From Parablautia sp. Marseille-Q6255 (lineage in GTDB: Bacteria > Bacillota > Clostridia > Lachnospirales > Lachnospiraceae), in NCBI RefSeq assembly GCF_951230155.1, contig NZ_CATNVD010000024.1:1-60814 (forward strand): DNA of 60,814 nt. Direction: 5' to 3'. How positions within the stretch are numbered: position 1 is the stretch's first letter; each line of letters begins with the position of its first letter. The position numbers were made by a program, and so were the translations under genes. Below are positions 17,094 through 26,481 of this stretch, in pieces. Below the pieces are notes generated by a model. The model was not told where the DNA came from, ran no database searches, and was given only the letters and a program-made list of their open reading frames with translations.

Positions 17094-17163
17094 TGCACCC
17101 GCCTGCTGCTTTGGCAGGCAGAGGGGAAAGCGGCAATACAGGAAAAGGAAGCGGGGATCTGAT

Positions 17164-17823
17164 ATGAGTACAGGAGCAGGAAGATTCTGGTCAAGGAGAG
17201 AGTGGCTGCTGGCAGCAGAGGGTTTTGCCAGGTTTGCGGTGTTGTTTGCGCTTGTGCGCGCCGGGGGCTGGACAAAGCCGGGGCTGGGAGTACTGACGAT
17301 GGGCTGCATCGTCTGGTGTGCTCTGAGTGTCTGGATGGAGAAATTGCTGTGGCAGGAGGAGCAGACCTTTGCAGCGCTTTTAAAAGCCGGAGGCCGGGGC
17401 GTGTATCTTACCGTCTGTCTTAGTGCAGTGTGGTTTTTTACTGCGCAGATATCTGTTTTTTTCTATTTTTGCCTGAGGATGGTCCTGCATCTGTGGGAAA
17501 TGCTGTGCGGCAGGGGAGCTGCGTGGGGAAGCCTTGTACTGCTTCCGGTGCTTACGGCAGTGGTCGGGAATTCGCTTTTGTATCTGCGCAGCCTGTGCGC
17601 GCGTCTGTGGAGGGAGCTGCATGGGGCGTATACTGCATGGAATCTTCTGTGGTGGGCAATGGCTCTGGCAGCGTTTGCGATGGCAGTGGGATACCGGGAT
17701 GAATATTGTGCCGCGGGCTTTTATCTTGCATATAACTGGCAGCTGCTGATGTCATTTCTGGGGCTCCTTTGTGTGTTTTTCACAGTACGAAAAAAGTACG
17801 GAAAAAGGGATTGTGGGGAATGA
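17164..17823 (+). CDS. Predicted membrane protein of unknown function
   Basis: A 219-residue protein with about five or six hydrophobic segments (near 20-40, 43-60, 80-105, 118-140, 155-175 and 190-208), Trp- and Leu-rich, with a basic C-terminus (RKKYGKR). No family is recognised. The start is ATG 17164, with a GGAAGCGGGG region upstream. It lies alone between pnuC and argS, and its sequence overlaps the -35 of the argS promoter. Intact frame and typical codon use argue it is real. Confidence 0.7.
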   Translation: MSTGAGRFWSRREWLLAAEGFARFAVLFALVRAGGWTKPGLGVLTMGCIVWCALSVWMEKLLWQEEQTFAALLKAGGRGVYLTVCLSAVWFFTAQISVFFYFCLRMVLHLWEMLCGRGAAWGSLVLLPVLTAVVGNSLLYLRSLCARLWRELHGAYTAWNLLWWAMALAAFAMAVGYRDEYCAAGFYLAYNWQLLMSFLGLLCVFFTVRKKYGKRDCGE

Positions 17824-17840
17824 AATTTGTGTGCTATACT
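17811..17840 (+). promoter_or_regulatory. Promoter of argS
   Basis: TTGTGG (17811-17816), 18-bp spacer, TATACT (17835-17840), about 100 nt before argS. The leader between them carries a short GCTTCC/GGAAGC hairpin (near 17881-17900) that has no T run; no T-box motif was found. Confidence 0.6.
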
Positions 17841-17937
17841 AACATGTATGCCATAAGGCATGAAAAACAGATAGTTGGAGCGCTTCCTTCCTGATAGGAA
17901 GCAAAAGAACGAGAAACAGGAAAAGGATGGATGAAGG

Positions 17938-19704
17938 ATGAAAAAGATTCTGGATTTGATCAGTCAGGAGGTTATGGATGCATTTGCTGCATGTGGCTAT
18001 GACGCGGCATATGGCAGGACAGGGATCTCCAACCGCCCGGATCTGTGTGAGTATCAGTGCAATGGTGCGATGGCGGCGAAAAAGGTATACGGAAAGGCAC
18101 CGATCCTGATCGCGCAGGAAGTAGCTGCGGCACTTGCAGGCAGCCCGGTGTTTGAAGAGGTGTGTGCAGTAAATCCCGGATTTATCAATATGAAAATTTC
18201 TGGAGCGTATCTTTCAGAGTATCTGCTGCGCATGCAGGCAGACGAGAAGCTGTCGGTTGAGACGGCACAGCAGAAAAAAAAGATCATGATAGATTATGGC
18301 GGACCAAACGTAGCAAAGCCGCTTCACGTAGGCCATCTGCGTTCTGCCATCATTGGCGAGAGTGTGAAGCGGATCGGACGTTTCGTCGGTCATGAGGTGA
18401 TCGGTGATGTACATCTGGGGGACTGGGGTCTGCAGATGGGGCTGATCATCACAGAAGTGAAAAAGCGTAATCCCGAGCTTGTGTATTTTGATGAGAGCTT
18501 TGAGGGAGAGTATCCGCAGGAGGCTCCGTTTACGATCTCAGAGCTGGAGGAGATCTATCCGACAGCGAGCAAAAAGTCCAAGGAGGATGCTTCTTATAAG
18601 GAAGAAGCGCTGGAGGCGACGGCAAAGCTTCAGGATGGAGTACGCGGATACCGGGCGCTGTGGCAGCATATCCTGAATGTGTCTGTCGCAGACTTAAAGC
18701 GTAATTACAGCAACCTGAACGTAGAGTTTGATCTGTGGAAAAAGGAATCAGACGCGCAGCCGTACATACCGGAGATGACGGAGTACATGAAAAAGGAAGG
18801 CTATGCGTATGAGGATCAGGGCGCTCTGATCGTGGATGTAAAAGAGGAGACAGATACAAAAGAGGTGCCGCCGTGCATTATCCTCAAATCTGACGGAGCT
18901 GCGCTTTATACGACGACTGATCTCGCGACGATCATCGAGCGTATGAAGCTGATCCATCCCGATACGATCATTTACGTTGTAGATAAGCGGCAGGAGATGC
19001 ATTTTACACAGGTGTTCCGCTGCGCGAGAAAAACAGGGCTCGTGGATGAAGATACACAGCTCAAATTCCTTGGCTTTGGTACAATGAATGGAAAAGACGG
19101 CAAACCGTTTAAGACAAGAGACGGCGGTGTGATGCGTCTGGAAACACTGATCGCGGATATCACAGAGCAGATGTATAAAAAGATCACGGAGAATCACGAT
19201 GTAGATCCTCAGGAAGCAAGACAGACGGCGCGTCTTGTCGGACTGTCTGCGATCAAGTACGGCGATCTGTCGAATCAGGCGTCAAAGGATTATATTTTTG
19301 ATACAGAGAAATTTACTTCCTTCGAAGGAAATACGGGGCCGTATATCCTGTATACGATCGTCCGCATTAAATCGATCCTGAATAAATACAGGGCAGGCGG
19401 AAACGAGGTGAACGGTGCAGGACTTCTGAATCCTGTGACGGGAAGCGAAAAGGATCTGATGCTGCAGCTCGTAAAGTTTAACAGCGTGATCGAACAGGCC
19501 TTTGAGGAGACGGCGCCGCACAAGATCTGTTCCTTTATTTATGATCTGGCGAACGCGTTCAACCGTTTCTACCATGAGACGCGTATTCTGGCAGAAGAGG
19601 ATGAGAAACAAAAGAGCAGCTGGATCGCGCTCCTCGACCTGACGCGCAGAGTACTTGAGACAAGCATTGATCTGCTTGGCTTCTCTGCGCCGGAGCGTAT
19701 GTAA
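17938..19704 (+). CDS. argS: Arginyl-tRNA synthetase
   Basis: A 588-residue class I synthetase that charges tRNA-Arg. HVGHLRSAIIGES is the HIGH-type ATP motif. The KMSKS region is replaced by GKDGKPFKTRDGGV, as in many bacterial ArgRS. The N-terminal Add-1 tRNA-binding domain (about 1-110) and the C-terminal anticodon-binding DALR domain (ending LLGFSAPERM) are complete. A promoter lies at 17811-17840. Confidence 0.97.
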   Translation: MKKILDLISQEVMDAFAACGYDAAYGRTGISNRPDLCEYQCNGAMAAKKVYGKAPILIAQEVAAALAGSPVFEEVCAVNPGFINMKISGAYLSEYLLRMQADEKLSVETAQQKKKIMIDYGGPNVAKPLHVGHLRSAIIGESVKRIGRFVGHEVIGDVHLGDWGLQMGLIITEVKKRNPELVYFDESFEGEYPQEAPFTISELEEIYPTASKKSKEDASYKEEALEATAKLQDGVRGYRALWQHILNVSVADLKRNYSNLNVEFDLWKKESDAQPYIPEMTEYMKKEGYAYEDQGALIVDVKEETDTKEVPPCIILKSDGAALYTTTDLATIIERMKLIHPDTIIYVVDKRQEMHFTQVFRCARKTGLVDEDTQLKFLGFGTMNGKDGKPFKTRDGGVMRLETLIADITEQMYKKITENHDVDPQEARQTARLVGLSAIKYGDLSNQASKDYIFDTEKFTSFEGNTGPYILYTIVRIKSILNKYRAGGNEVNGAGLLNPVTGSEKDLMLQLVKFNSVIEQAFEETAPHKICSFIYDLANAFNRFYHETRILAEEDEKQKSSWIALLDLTRRVLETSIDLLGFSAPERM

Positions 19705-19729
19705 AGAAAAAGAGAAGGTGTGCCAAGTC

Positions 19730-20143
19730 ATGAAATATGTGAGACAGTTTGCGATAATCCTGGCCGTATCATTTCTGGGAGAGGTGCTAAAAGCACTGAT
19801 CCCGCTGCCGATTCCGGCCAGCATCTATGGTCTGGTGCTGATGCTTGCAGCGCTTTGCCTGAAGGTGATCCCGCTGTGTGCAGTGAAGGATGCGGGAAAA
19901 TTCCTTATAGAGATCATGCCGCTTATGTTTATTCCGGCAGCCGTCGGACTGACGCAGGCATGGGGACGGATACAGTCGATCCTGATCCCTCTGATCATCG
20001 TTACCGTGGTATCTACAGTACTCGTTATGGCAGTGTCAGGCCAGGTGACGCAGGCTGTGATCAGAAGCGGCAGGAGCGGATCTGATCAGAAGGGCTCTGA
20101 CAGGGAGAGCTCCGGCGGGAAAGAGGGGCGTGACAGAGAATGA
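19730..20143 (+). CDS. CidA/LrgA-family holin-like protein
   Basis: A 137-residue protein with four hydrophobic segments and LPIPASIYGLVLM, the family signature. The family modulates murein hydrolase export, and in some bacteria pyruvate or glycolate movement. The last about 25 residues are an unusually polar Ser/Gly/Asp/Arg-rich tail. The start is ATG 19730, with GAAGGTG upstream. Its stop overlaps the ATG of the lrgB-like gene by 4 nt, so the two form one translational unit just after argS. Confidence 0.85.
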   Translation: MKYVRQFAIILAVSFLGEVLKALIPLPIPASIYGLVLMLAALCLKVIPLCAVKDAGKFLIEIMPLMFIPAAVGLTQAWGRIQSILIPLIIVTVVSTVLVMAVSGQVTQAVIRSGRSGSDQKGSDRESSGGKEGRDRE

Positions 20144-20832
20144 AAGATCTGTTTAGTAATTCTGTGTTTTTTGGCGTGATGATAAGCGTGCTGGCATATG
20201 AGCTGGGAGTACTGTTAAAGCGCAGGCTCAAATGGGCAGTCTGCAATCCGCTGCTGATCGCAGTGATTGTCGTGATGCTCACACTGGCTGTTCTCGGGAT
20301 TGACTATGAGAGCTATCAGGAGGGGGCACAGCTTTTGTCGTATCTGCTGACGCCGGCGACAGTATGTCTGGCGATCCCGCTCTATGAGCAGATCGTACTT
20401 TTAAAAAAGCATGCGAGAGCGATCATGGCAGGGCTTGTCTCCGGTGTGTTTACGAGTCTCATCTCCATCCTTGTGATGGCGATGATCTTCGGCTTTAGCC
20501 ATGAAGAATACGTGACACTGCTTCCAAAGTCGATCACGACAGCGATCGGTATGGGCGTTTCAGAGGAGCTTGGCGGTATTGTGACGATCACCGTAGCAGT
20601 GATCATTGTGACAGGGATCATTGGAAATGTGATCGGAGAAGCGGTATTCCGGCTGTTCAAGATCGAAGAGCCGATCGCAAAAGGGATTGCTCTGGGTTCT
20701 GCCTCTCATGCCATCGGGACGGCAAAGGCGATGGAAATCGGTGAGATTGAGGGAGCAATGAGCAGCCTGTCTATCGCGGTGGCAGGACTTCTTACGGTAA
20801 TTGGAGCATCTGTGTTTGCCCAGTTCCTGTAA
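20140..20832 (+). CDS. LrgB/CidB-family membrane protein
   Basis: A 230-residue protein with many hydrophobic segments. LPKSITTAIGMGVSEELGG and LGSASHAIGTAKAMEIGE are the conserved LrgB phrases. It acts with the preceding CidA/LrgA-like protein, encoded 4 nt overlapping. Recent work on relatives suggests a role in transporting pyruvate or glycolate, but the substrate here is not indicated. A terminator follows at 20905. Confidence 0.93.
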   Translation: MKDLFSNSVFFGVMISVLAYELGVLLKRRLKWAVCNPLLIAVIVVMLTLAVLGIDYESYQEGAQLLSYLLTPATVCLAIPLYEQIVLLKKHARAIMAGLVSGVFTSLISILVMAMIFGFSHEEYVTLLPKSITTAIGMGVSEELGGIVTITVAVIIVTGIIGNVIGEAVFRLFKIEEPIAKGIALGSASHAIGTAKAMEIGEIEGAMSSLSIAVAGLLTVIGASVFAQFL

Positions 20833-20904
20833 TGCCGGCGGAGAAGCAGTATGGCATAAAGATATGTGCCATGATGCAAAAAAAGAGATGTGGACGATAT
20901 CAGA

Positions 20905-20958
20905 GGGCTGCTGCAAATACTTATTCCGGTGAGTTTTGCAGCAGTCCGCTTTGCTTTT
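20905..20958 (+). terminator. Terminator after lrgAB-like genes
   Basis: GGGCTGCTGCAAA (20905-20917) pairs with TTTGCAGCAGTCC (20935-20947) through one G-U pair, followed by GCTTTGCTTTT. Confidence 0.75.
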
Positions 20959-21025
20959 ATCCGTATGAAACGGCACTTTTCTGCATATATATAGCTCAAT
21001 GGTACAGCGGCAGCGGGAGGCGCGG

Positions 21026-22513
21026 ATGTCAGTATATGCACTGATCGGAAAATGGAACGATGGGATCAATGAGCTTGTGTGGGGGATGCCGATGCTGCTC
21101 CTTCTGATTGGGACCGGATGCTGGATGACAGTCAGGACGGGCTGCTTTCAGCTGCGATATTTCCGATACTGGATGAGCTGTACGCTCGGAAAGATCTTCA
21201 CCGACCGTCGGGTGACAAGGCATACCGGAGACGGTCAGACAATCTCACAGTTTCAGTCGCTTTGTACGGCGCTTGCAGCCTCGCTTGGCACAGGAAATAT
21301 TGTCGGAGTGTCGACTGCGCTGTTTTTAGGCGGCCCGGGCGCTGTTTTCTGGATGTGGGCTGCGGCATTTTTCGGTATGATGACAAAGTATGCGGAAAAT
21401 GTTCTGGGCATTTATTTTCGCAGAAAGAATGCCCGGGGAGAATGGTGCGGAGGGGCGATGTATTACCTGGAATACGGTCTTGGCGCGCAGCGTGGATGTG
21501 CCGGGATCGGCAGGAGGCTGGCCGTGCTGTTTGCAGCGTTTTGTATTCTGGCATCCTTTGGGATCGGAAATATGAGTCAGATGAATGCCGCTGCGCAAAA
21601 TATGGAAGCAGCGTTTGGGATTTCTCCCTATATCAGCGGGAGCGTGCTGATGGGGGCAGCAGGGCTGGTCATTATCGGAGGTATGAAGCGGATCGCCCTG
21701 GTGGCAGAAAAGATCGTACCGGTTATGGCAGTGCTCTATATCGCCGGAAGTGTGGCGGTGTGTGCGGTAAACATAGAGCAGGCGCCGGCGGTCTGGACGG
21801 CGATTGTCAAAGGGGCGTTTGGGATAAAAGCTGCCGGAGGAGGTCTGGCAGGGTACGGTATACACGCGGCGCTTACCTGGGGAATGAAGCGGGGCGTATT
21901 TTCGAACGAGGCAGGACTGGGGTCTTCGGTGATGGTTCATGCAGGATCAAATGTAAAGGAGCCCGTCCAACAGGGGATGTGGGGGATCTTTGAAGTATTT
22001 GTCGACACGGTTGTAATGTGCAGCGTTACGGCATTTGCCGTTTTATCATCCGGTGTGATGGGGATACCGGACGGCTCTTGTGGGCTGTGCGCGGATGGAA
22101 GTGCGGCAGTCGGAGCGGCATTTGGCACAGTGTTTGGCAAGGCAGGTCCGGCGTTTGTAGCGGCGGCGATTCTGATGTTTGCGTTTTCAACGGTGCTTGG
22201 CTGGTGCCATTATGGGACAAAGGCATTTGAATACCTGTTTGGGGAACGTCAGGTCCATCTGTACCGCGCAGCATTTATCGGGATGATCTTCTGGGGCGCG
22301 GTGATGGATCTGCAGCTTGCCTGGGATCTGTCAGATACCTTTAATGGACTGATGGCACTTCCGAATCTGGCAGGGATCCTGCTGCTCTCCCCGCTTGTGC
22401 TGCGGATTACGGATAATTATAAGGCGCGGCGGTTTTGCGGAAAGCAGGTACGCCCGATGCTCTCTGCCTTTTCCGACATACAGGAGGAGCAGGAGCATGG
22501 GAAAGAAGTATAA
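21026..22513 (+). CDS. AGCS-family sodium:alanine/glycine symporter
   Basis: A 495-residue permease with about ten membrane helices. Family hallmarks are TALAASLGTGNIVGVSTALFLGGPGAVFWMW near the start, GGAMYYLE, and MKRGVFSNEAGLGSSVMVHA in the centre. It imports alanine or glycine with sodium. ATG 21026 is used, with GGGAGG at 21015-21020; an ATG at 20999 lacks a site. No neighbour specifies the amino acid. Confidence 0.93.
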   Translation: MSVYALIGKWNDGINELVWGMPMLLLLIGTGCWMTVRTGCFQLRYFRYWMSCTLGKIFTDRRVTRHTGDGQTISQFQSLCTALAASLGTGNIVGVSTALFLGGPGAVFWMWAAAFFGMMTKYAENVLGIYFRRKNARGEWCGGAMYYLEYGLGAQRGCAGIGRRLAVLFAAFCILASFGIGNMSQMNAAAQNMEAAFGISPYISGSVLMGAAGLVIIGGMKRIALVAEKIVPVMAVLYIAGSVAVCAVNIEQAPAVWTAIVKGAFGIKAAGGGLAGYGIHAALTWGMKRGVFSNEAGLGSSVMVHAGSNVKEPVQQGMWGIFEVFVDTVVMCSVTAFAVLSSGVMGIPDGSCGLCADGSAAVGAAFGTVFGKAGPAFVAAAILMFAFSTVLGWCHYGTKAFEYLFGERQVHLYRAAFIGMIFWGAVMDLQLAWDLSDTFNGLMALPNLAGILLLSPLVLRITDNYKARRFCGKQVRPMLSAFSDIQEEQEHGKEV

Positions 22514-22645
22514 AAAAGACAGAAGCCCCTGTTGCTTCCTGAGGTTTTGTGATATGATAGTCAGCAGAATGCTGCCCTTTGGAGGCGCAGACGCGCTTTC
22601 ACATGCAAATGGGGGCAAAGCAGCAGATGACAGGAAGGCGGTTTT

Positions 22646-23500
22646 ATGCAGGAAATTTTAACAGACAGTATAATAGACTGCCTGAAGCTTCTGCCATTTC
22701 TCTATTTGTCATATCTGGCAGTAGAGTATGCAGAGCACAGGATGAGTGAAAAAACAAAAATAATGATCTACCGTGCCGGAAAAGCAGGTCCGGTCATCGG
22801 AGCGCTGATCGGGGTGATCCCTCAGTGCGGGTTTGCGGCAGCGGCGGCAGGACTGTTTGCAGGAGGGATGCTTTCTCCGGGGACGCTTCTGGCAGTGTTT
22901 TTGTCGACCTCAGATGAGATGCTGCCGATCATGCTTTCAGAGGGGATCGCTTTTTCCGTGATCCTCAAGATCCTTCTGGTAAAGGTCATTGTGGCGATGG
23001 CAGCAGGGCTCGCCCTTGATCTGGTGGCAGAAAAGGTACTGGGCAGGAGAAATGAGCTGCCAGATCATCCGCACATGTGCGAGCATGACCACTGCGGATG
23101 CGGCGAGCACGGGATATGGCAGTCTGCGTTTGCCCATACCGTGCAGACAGCAGGCTTTCTGTTTCTGATCTCACTGGCGATCGGAGCTGCGATGGAGCTG
23201 TTTGACGTGGCAGGTTTTTCTCATACGATCGCAGGAATGCATGGAGTGACAGAGCTTGTCGCCGGTCTGGTGGGGATGATCCCGAACTGTGCGGCGTCTG
23301 TGCTCATCACACAGCTGTTTCTGGAAGGGATACTGGGAAGCGGAGCGCTGTTTTCGGGACTTTTATGCGGAGCAGGTACAGGACTTCTCGTTTTATACCG
23401 GGAAAATTCGAGCCGCAGGATGAATCTGGCGATCACGGCAGCTCTTTATATCAGCGGTACAGTATCAGGTATGATAATTGGTATGCTGGGTATTTTATAA
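22646..23500 (+). CDS. DUF2899-type heavy-metal permease (putative Mn/As exporter)
   Basis: A 284-residue membrane protein of the ArsP_2/DUF2899 type. The two halves are internal repeats: GVIPQCGFAAAAAGLFAGGMLSPG (about 56-79) and GMIPNCAASVLITQLFLEGILGSG in the second half. A hydrophilic loop at about 140-156 is rich in His and Cys (HPHMCEHDHCGCGEH), a likely metal-binding segment. Some relatives are annotated as manganese transporters and others as arsenic efflux, so the substrate is open. The 132-nt leader (22514-22645) holds no riboswitch I recognise. Confidence 0.8.
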   Translation: MQEILTDSIIDCLKLLPFLYLSYLAVEYAEHRMSEKTKIMIYRAGKAGPVIGALIGVIPQCGFAAAAAGLFAGGMLSPGTLLAVFLSTSDEMLPIMLSEGIAFSVILKILLVKVIVAMAAGLALDLVAEKVLGRRNELPDHPHMCEHDHCGCGEHGIWQSAFAHTVQTAGFLFLISLAIGAAMELFDVAGFSHTIAGMHGVTELVAGLVGMIPNCAASVLITQLFLEGILGSGALFSGLLCGAGTGLLVLYRENSSRRMNLAITAALYISGTVSGMIIGMLGIL

Positions 23501-23522
23501 ATAGAAAGGGAGCACAAAGGAT

Positions 23523-24434
23523 ATGGACTATATAGTAAGAGCGACTGCTGCAGACGGACAGATCCGTGCATTTGCAGCGACAACACGCGACCTTGTTGAG
23601 CAGGCGCGCAGTTATCACAATACAAGCCCCGTGGCTACGGCGGCGCTTGGCAGGCTTCTGAGCGCAGGCGCGATGATGGGCGTGATGATGAAAGGAGAAA
23701 AGGATCTCCTGACATTGCAGATAAAGGGAGACGGTCCGATCGGCGGTATCACCGTCACAGCCGATGCATCGGCAAATGTCAAGGGCTACGTGCAGAATCC
23801 CTCCGTGATGCTGCATGCAAATGAAAACGGCAAGCTGGATGTCGGCGGCGCAGTAGGCAGCGGCATCCTGAATGTGATCCGCGATCTTGGTATGAAGGAG
23901 CCGTATGTCGGGCAGTGTGAGCTGAATACAGGGGAGATCGGGGATGATCTGACCTACTATTTTGCAGTATCGGAGCAGGTGCCATCCTCCGTAGGACTGG
24001 GCGTGCTGATGGAAAAGAATAATACGGTACGGCAGGCAGGAGGATTTATCATACAGCTTATGCCGTTTACGCCGGATGAGGTGATCGATCGTCTGGAGAA
24101 AAAGCTGGCGCAGACAACGTCTGTGACGGCGATGCTGGATGAGGGGATGACTCCGGAGCAGATTCTTGAGGAGCTGATCGGTGAGTTCGGTGTGGAGATC
24201 ACTGACCGGATACCGGCGGGATACCGGTGCGACTGCTCAAAGGCGCGGATCGAGAAGGCGCTGATCAGTATCGGCAGGAAGGATTTGCAGGAGATGATCG
24301 AGGATGGAGAGACGATCGAGGTCGGATGCCAGTTTTGCAACAAAAAGTATCACGTAACAGTAGATGAGCTGAAGGCGCTTCTGGAAAGGAGCAGCAGAGT
24401 GTGCGCGCACTCCCGGGAAAAGGAAAAGGCATGA
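23523..24434 (+). CDS. hslO: Redox-regulated chaperone Hsp33
   Basis: A 303-residue cytoplasmic holdase activated by oxidation. The C-terminal zinc switch is complete: CDCSKARIEKAL (CxC) and VGCQFCNKKYHV (CxxC). The N-terminal MDYIVRATAADGQIRAFAATTRDLVEQAR is typical. AAAGGAT lies close before the ATG. The stop overlaps the nadE start by 4 nt, so they are co-translated. Confidence 0.96.
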   Translation: MDYIVRATAADGQIRAFAATTRDLVEQARSYHNTSPVATAALGRLLSAGAMMGVMMKGEKDLLTLQIKGDGPIGGITVTADASANVKGYVQNPSVMLHANENGKLDVGGAVGSGILNVIRDLGMKEPYVGQCELNTGEIGDDLTYYFAVSEQVPSSVGLGVLMEKNNTVRQAGGFIIQLMPFTPDEVIDRLEKKLAQTTSVTAMLDEGMTPEQILEELIGEFGVEITDRIPAGYRCDCSKARIEKALISIGRKDLQEMIEDGETIEVGCQFCNKKYHVTVDELKALLERSSRVCAHSREKEKA

Positions 24435-26347
24435 GAGACGGATTTGTAAAGGTAGCGGCTGTAACGCCGGAGATCAAAGTAGCAGACTGTACATTTAATG
24501 CGCAGCGTATTTGTGAAGAGCTGGACACAGCGCTGGGGGAGAAGGCAAGGATCATTGTATTTCCAGAGCTCTGTCTGACCGGATATACATGCGGGGATCT
24601 GTTCTGGCAGGAAAAGCTCCTGGCAGAGGCGAAGCATGCGCTGCACCAGATTATCGCGCATACCCGCGGGAAGGACGCCCTGCTGTTTGTGGGTATGCCA
24701 TGGGAGAAAAATGGAAAGCTTTATAATGTGGCGGCGGCCATTTCAGACGGCAGGCTGATCGGGCTTGTGCCAAAGCGGTATCTGCCAAATTATAACGAGT
24801 TTTATGAGGCCAGATACTTTGCGCCCGGAAATGCGCGCATAGAATGGGAGAAATTCGAAGGAGAACCTGTTCCGTTCGGTATGAACCAGCTTTTTTGCTG
24901 CGATCATCCACAGGGACTTTGTGTGGCGGCAGAGATCTGCGAGGATCTGTGGGCGCCGGATCCGCCAAGTACCCGTCATGCGCTCGCAGGCGCGCAGATC
25001 ATTGTCAACCTTTCTGCGAGTGATGAAGCGACAGGAAAGTATGCGTACCGGAAAGCGCTGGTCACAGGTCAGTCTGCCAGACTGCTGTGCGGCTATATTT
25101 ATGCGAGCGCCGGAGAGGGAGAATCCACGCAGGATCTTGTATTTGGCGGTCATAATATAATCGCAGAAAACGGACATGCACTGGCTGAGTCTTTGAGGTT
25201 TACGACTGGCGTGACCTGCTCTGAAATCGATGTCGCAGGCCTGCGGGAAAAGCGGCGCCGGATGACGTCATTTGAGCCATCCGGTGTAGAAGAGTACGAA
25301 CGCATCCGTTTCTCTTTGCCGGATGAAGAGACGCTGCTGACAAGGCAGTTCCCGGCAATGCCGTTTGTCCCTGACAGGGAATCAGACAGACAGGAGCGGT
25401 GCGAGGAGATCCTGATGCTGCAGGCGCTCGGACTGAAACAGCGCATCCGGCACACCGGGTGCAAAAATCTGGTAGTCGGTATTTCCGGCGGTCTGGATTC
25501 TACGCTTGCGCTGCTGGTCATGGCAAAGACCTGCGATATGCTAAAGCTGCCACGCACATGTATCACTGCGGTGACGATGCCGGGATTTGGCACAACAGAC
25601 CGTACCTATCAGAATGCGTGTGAGCTGACAAGGCGCCTTGGCGCACAGCTCTTGGAGGTGCCCATCCGGGATGCAGTAACACAGCATTTTCAGGATATCG
25701 GACACGATCCTGCCGTACATGATGTGACGTATGAAAACAGTCAGGCCAGAGAGCGGACGCAGATCCTGATGGACATTGCCAACAAGAAGAATGGAATGGT
25801 GATCGGAACAGGGGATATGTCAGAGCTTGCTCTTGGATGGGCCACATATAATGGAGATCATATGTCGATGTACGGAGTGAATTGTTCTGTGCCAAAGACT
25901 CTGGTGCGCTATCTGGTGCGGTATTATGCAGACGCCTGTGCCGATGAGGCGATCAGTCAGATCCTTTATGATGTGCTGGATACGCCGGTGAGCCCCGAGC
26001 TGCTTCCGCCAAAGGATGGGGAGATCTCCCAGAAGACGGAAGATCTGGTTGGTCCGTATGAACTTCACGATTTCTTTTTGTACTATATGGTGCGCTGCGG
26101 GTTTGCTCCGGCAAAGATTTATCGTCTGGCACAGCTTGCCTTTGCAGGAAGATATGAAAAGACAACGATCCTGTACTGGCTGAAAAAGTTTTACTGGAGA
26201 TTTTTCACCCAGCAGTTTAAGCGCTCCTGCGTGCCGGACGGACCGAAGGTCGGAAGCGTTGCGCTTTCCCCGCGCGGAGATCTGCGGATGCCCAGCGATG
26301 CGTCTGTACGGATGTGGATCGAGGAGCTGGAAACGATCGGTTTATGA
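24431..26347 (+). CDS. nadE: Glutamine-dependent NAD+ synthetase
   Basis: A 638-residue two-domain enzyme. The N-terminal nitrilase-type glutaminase (about 1-280) has Glu in FPELCLTGYTCGD, Lys in PKRYLPNYNEFYE and the nucleophile Cys in AAEICEDLW. The C-terminal synthetase has the P-loop GISGGLDSTLAL. It converts deamido-NAD to NAD using ammonia channelled from glutamine. The start is ATG 24431 overlapping the hslO stop, with GGAAAAGG upstream. Confidence 0.96.
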   Translation: MRDGFVKVAAVTPEIKVADCTFNAQRICEELDTALGEKARIIVFPELCLTGYTCGDLFWQEKLLAEAKHALHQIIAHTRGKDALLFVGMPWEKNGKLYNVAAAISDGRLIGLVPKRYLPNYNEFYEARYFAPGNARIEWEKFEGEPVPFGMNQLFCCDHPQGLCVAAEICEDLWAPDPPSTRHALAGAQIIVNLSASDEATGKYAYRKALVTGQSARLLCGYIYASAGEGESTQDLVFGGHNIIAENGHALAESLRFTTGVTCSEIDVAGLREKRRRMTSFEPSGVEEYERIRFSLPDEETLLTRQFPAMPFVPDRESDRQERCEEILMLQALGLKQRIRHTGCKNLVVGISGGLDSTLALLVMAKTCDMLKLPRTCITAVTMPGFGTTDRTYQNACELTRRLGAQLLEVPIRDAVTQHFQDIGHDPAVHDVTYENSQARERTQILMDIANKKNGMVIGTGDMSELALGWATYNGDHMSMYGVNCSVPKTLVRYLVRYYADACADEAISQILYDVLDTPVSPELLPPKDGEISQKTEDLVGPYELHDFFLYYMVRCGFAPAKIYRLAQLAFAGRYEKTTILYWLKKFYWRFFTQQFKRSCVPDGPKVGSVALSPRGDLRMPSDASVRMWIEELETIGL

Positions 26348-26481
26348 TGACGTTTTGGTAAGGGAAAAAACGGAAAGGATGGAGTAAAATACAAGGGAAT
26401 AAGCTTACAGAACAGAACCTTACCGCTCTTTAAAGACTTTTGAGACAGTGGTAACAGGAAATGAGACAGGGGGGAGAGGCT

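Noticed and set aside
20988-21012. tRNA-like sequence TAGCTCAATGGTACAGC
   Set aside because: It resembles a tRNA D-arm, but no anticodon arm, T-arm or acceptor stem follows. It runs into the AGCS gene ribosome site.
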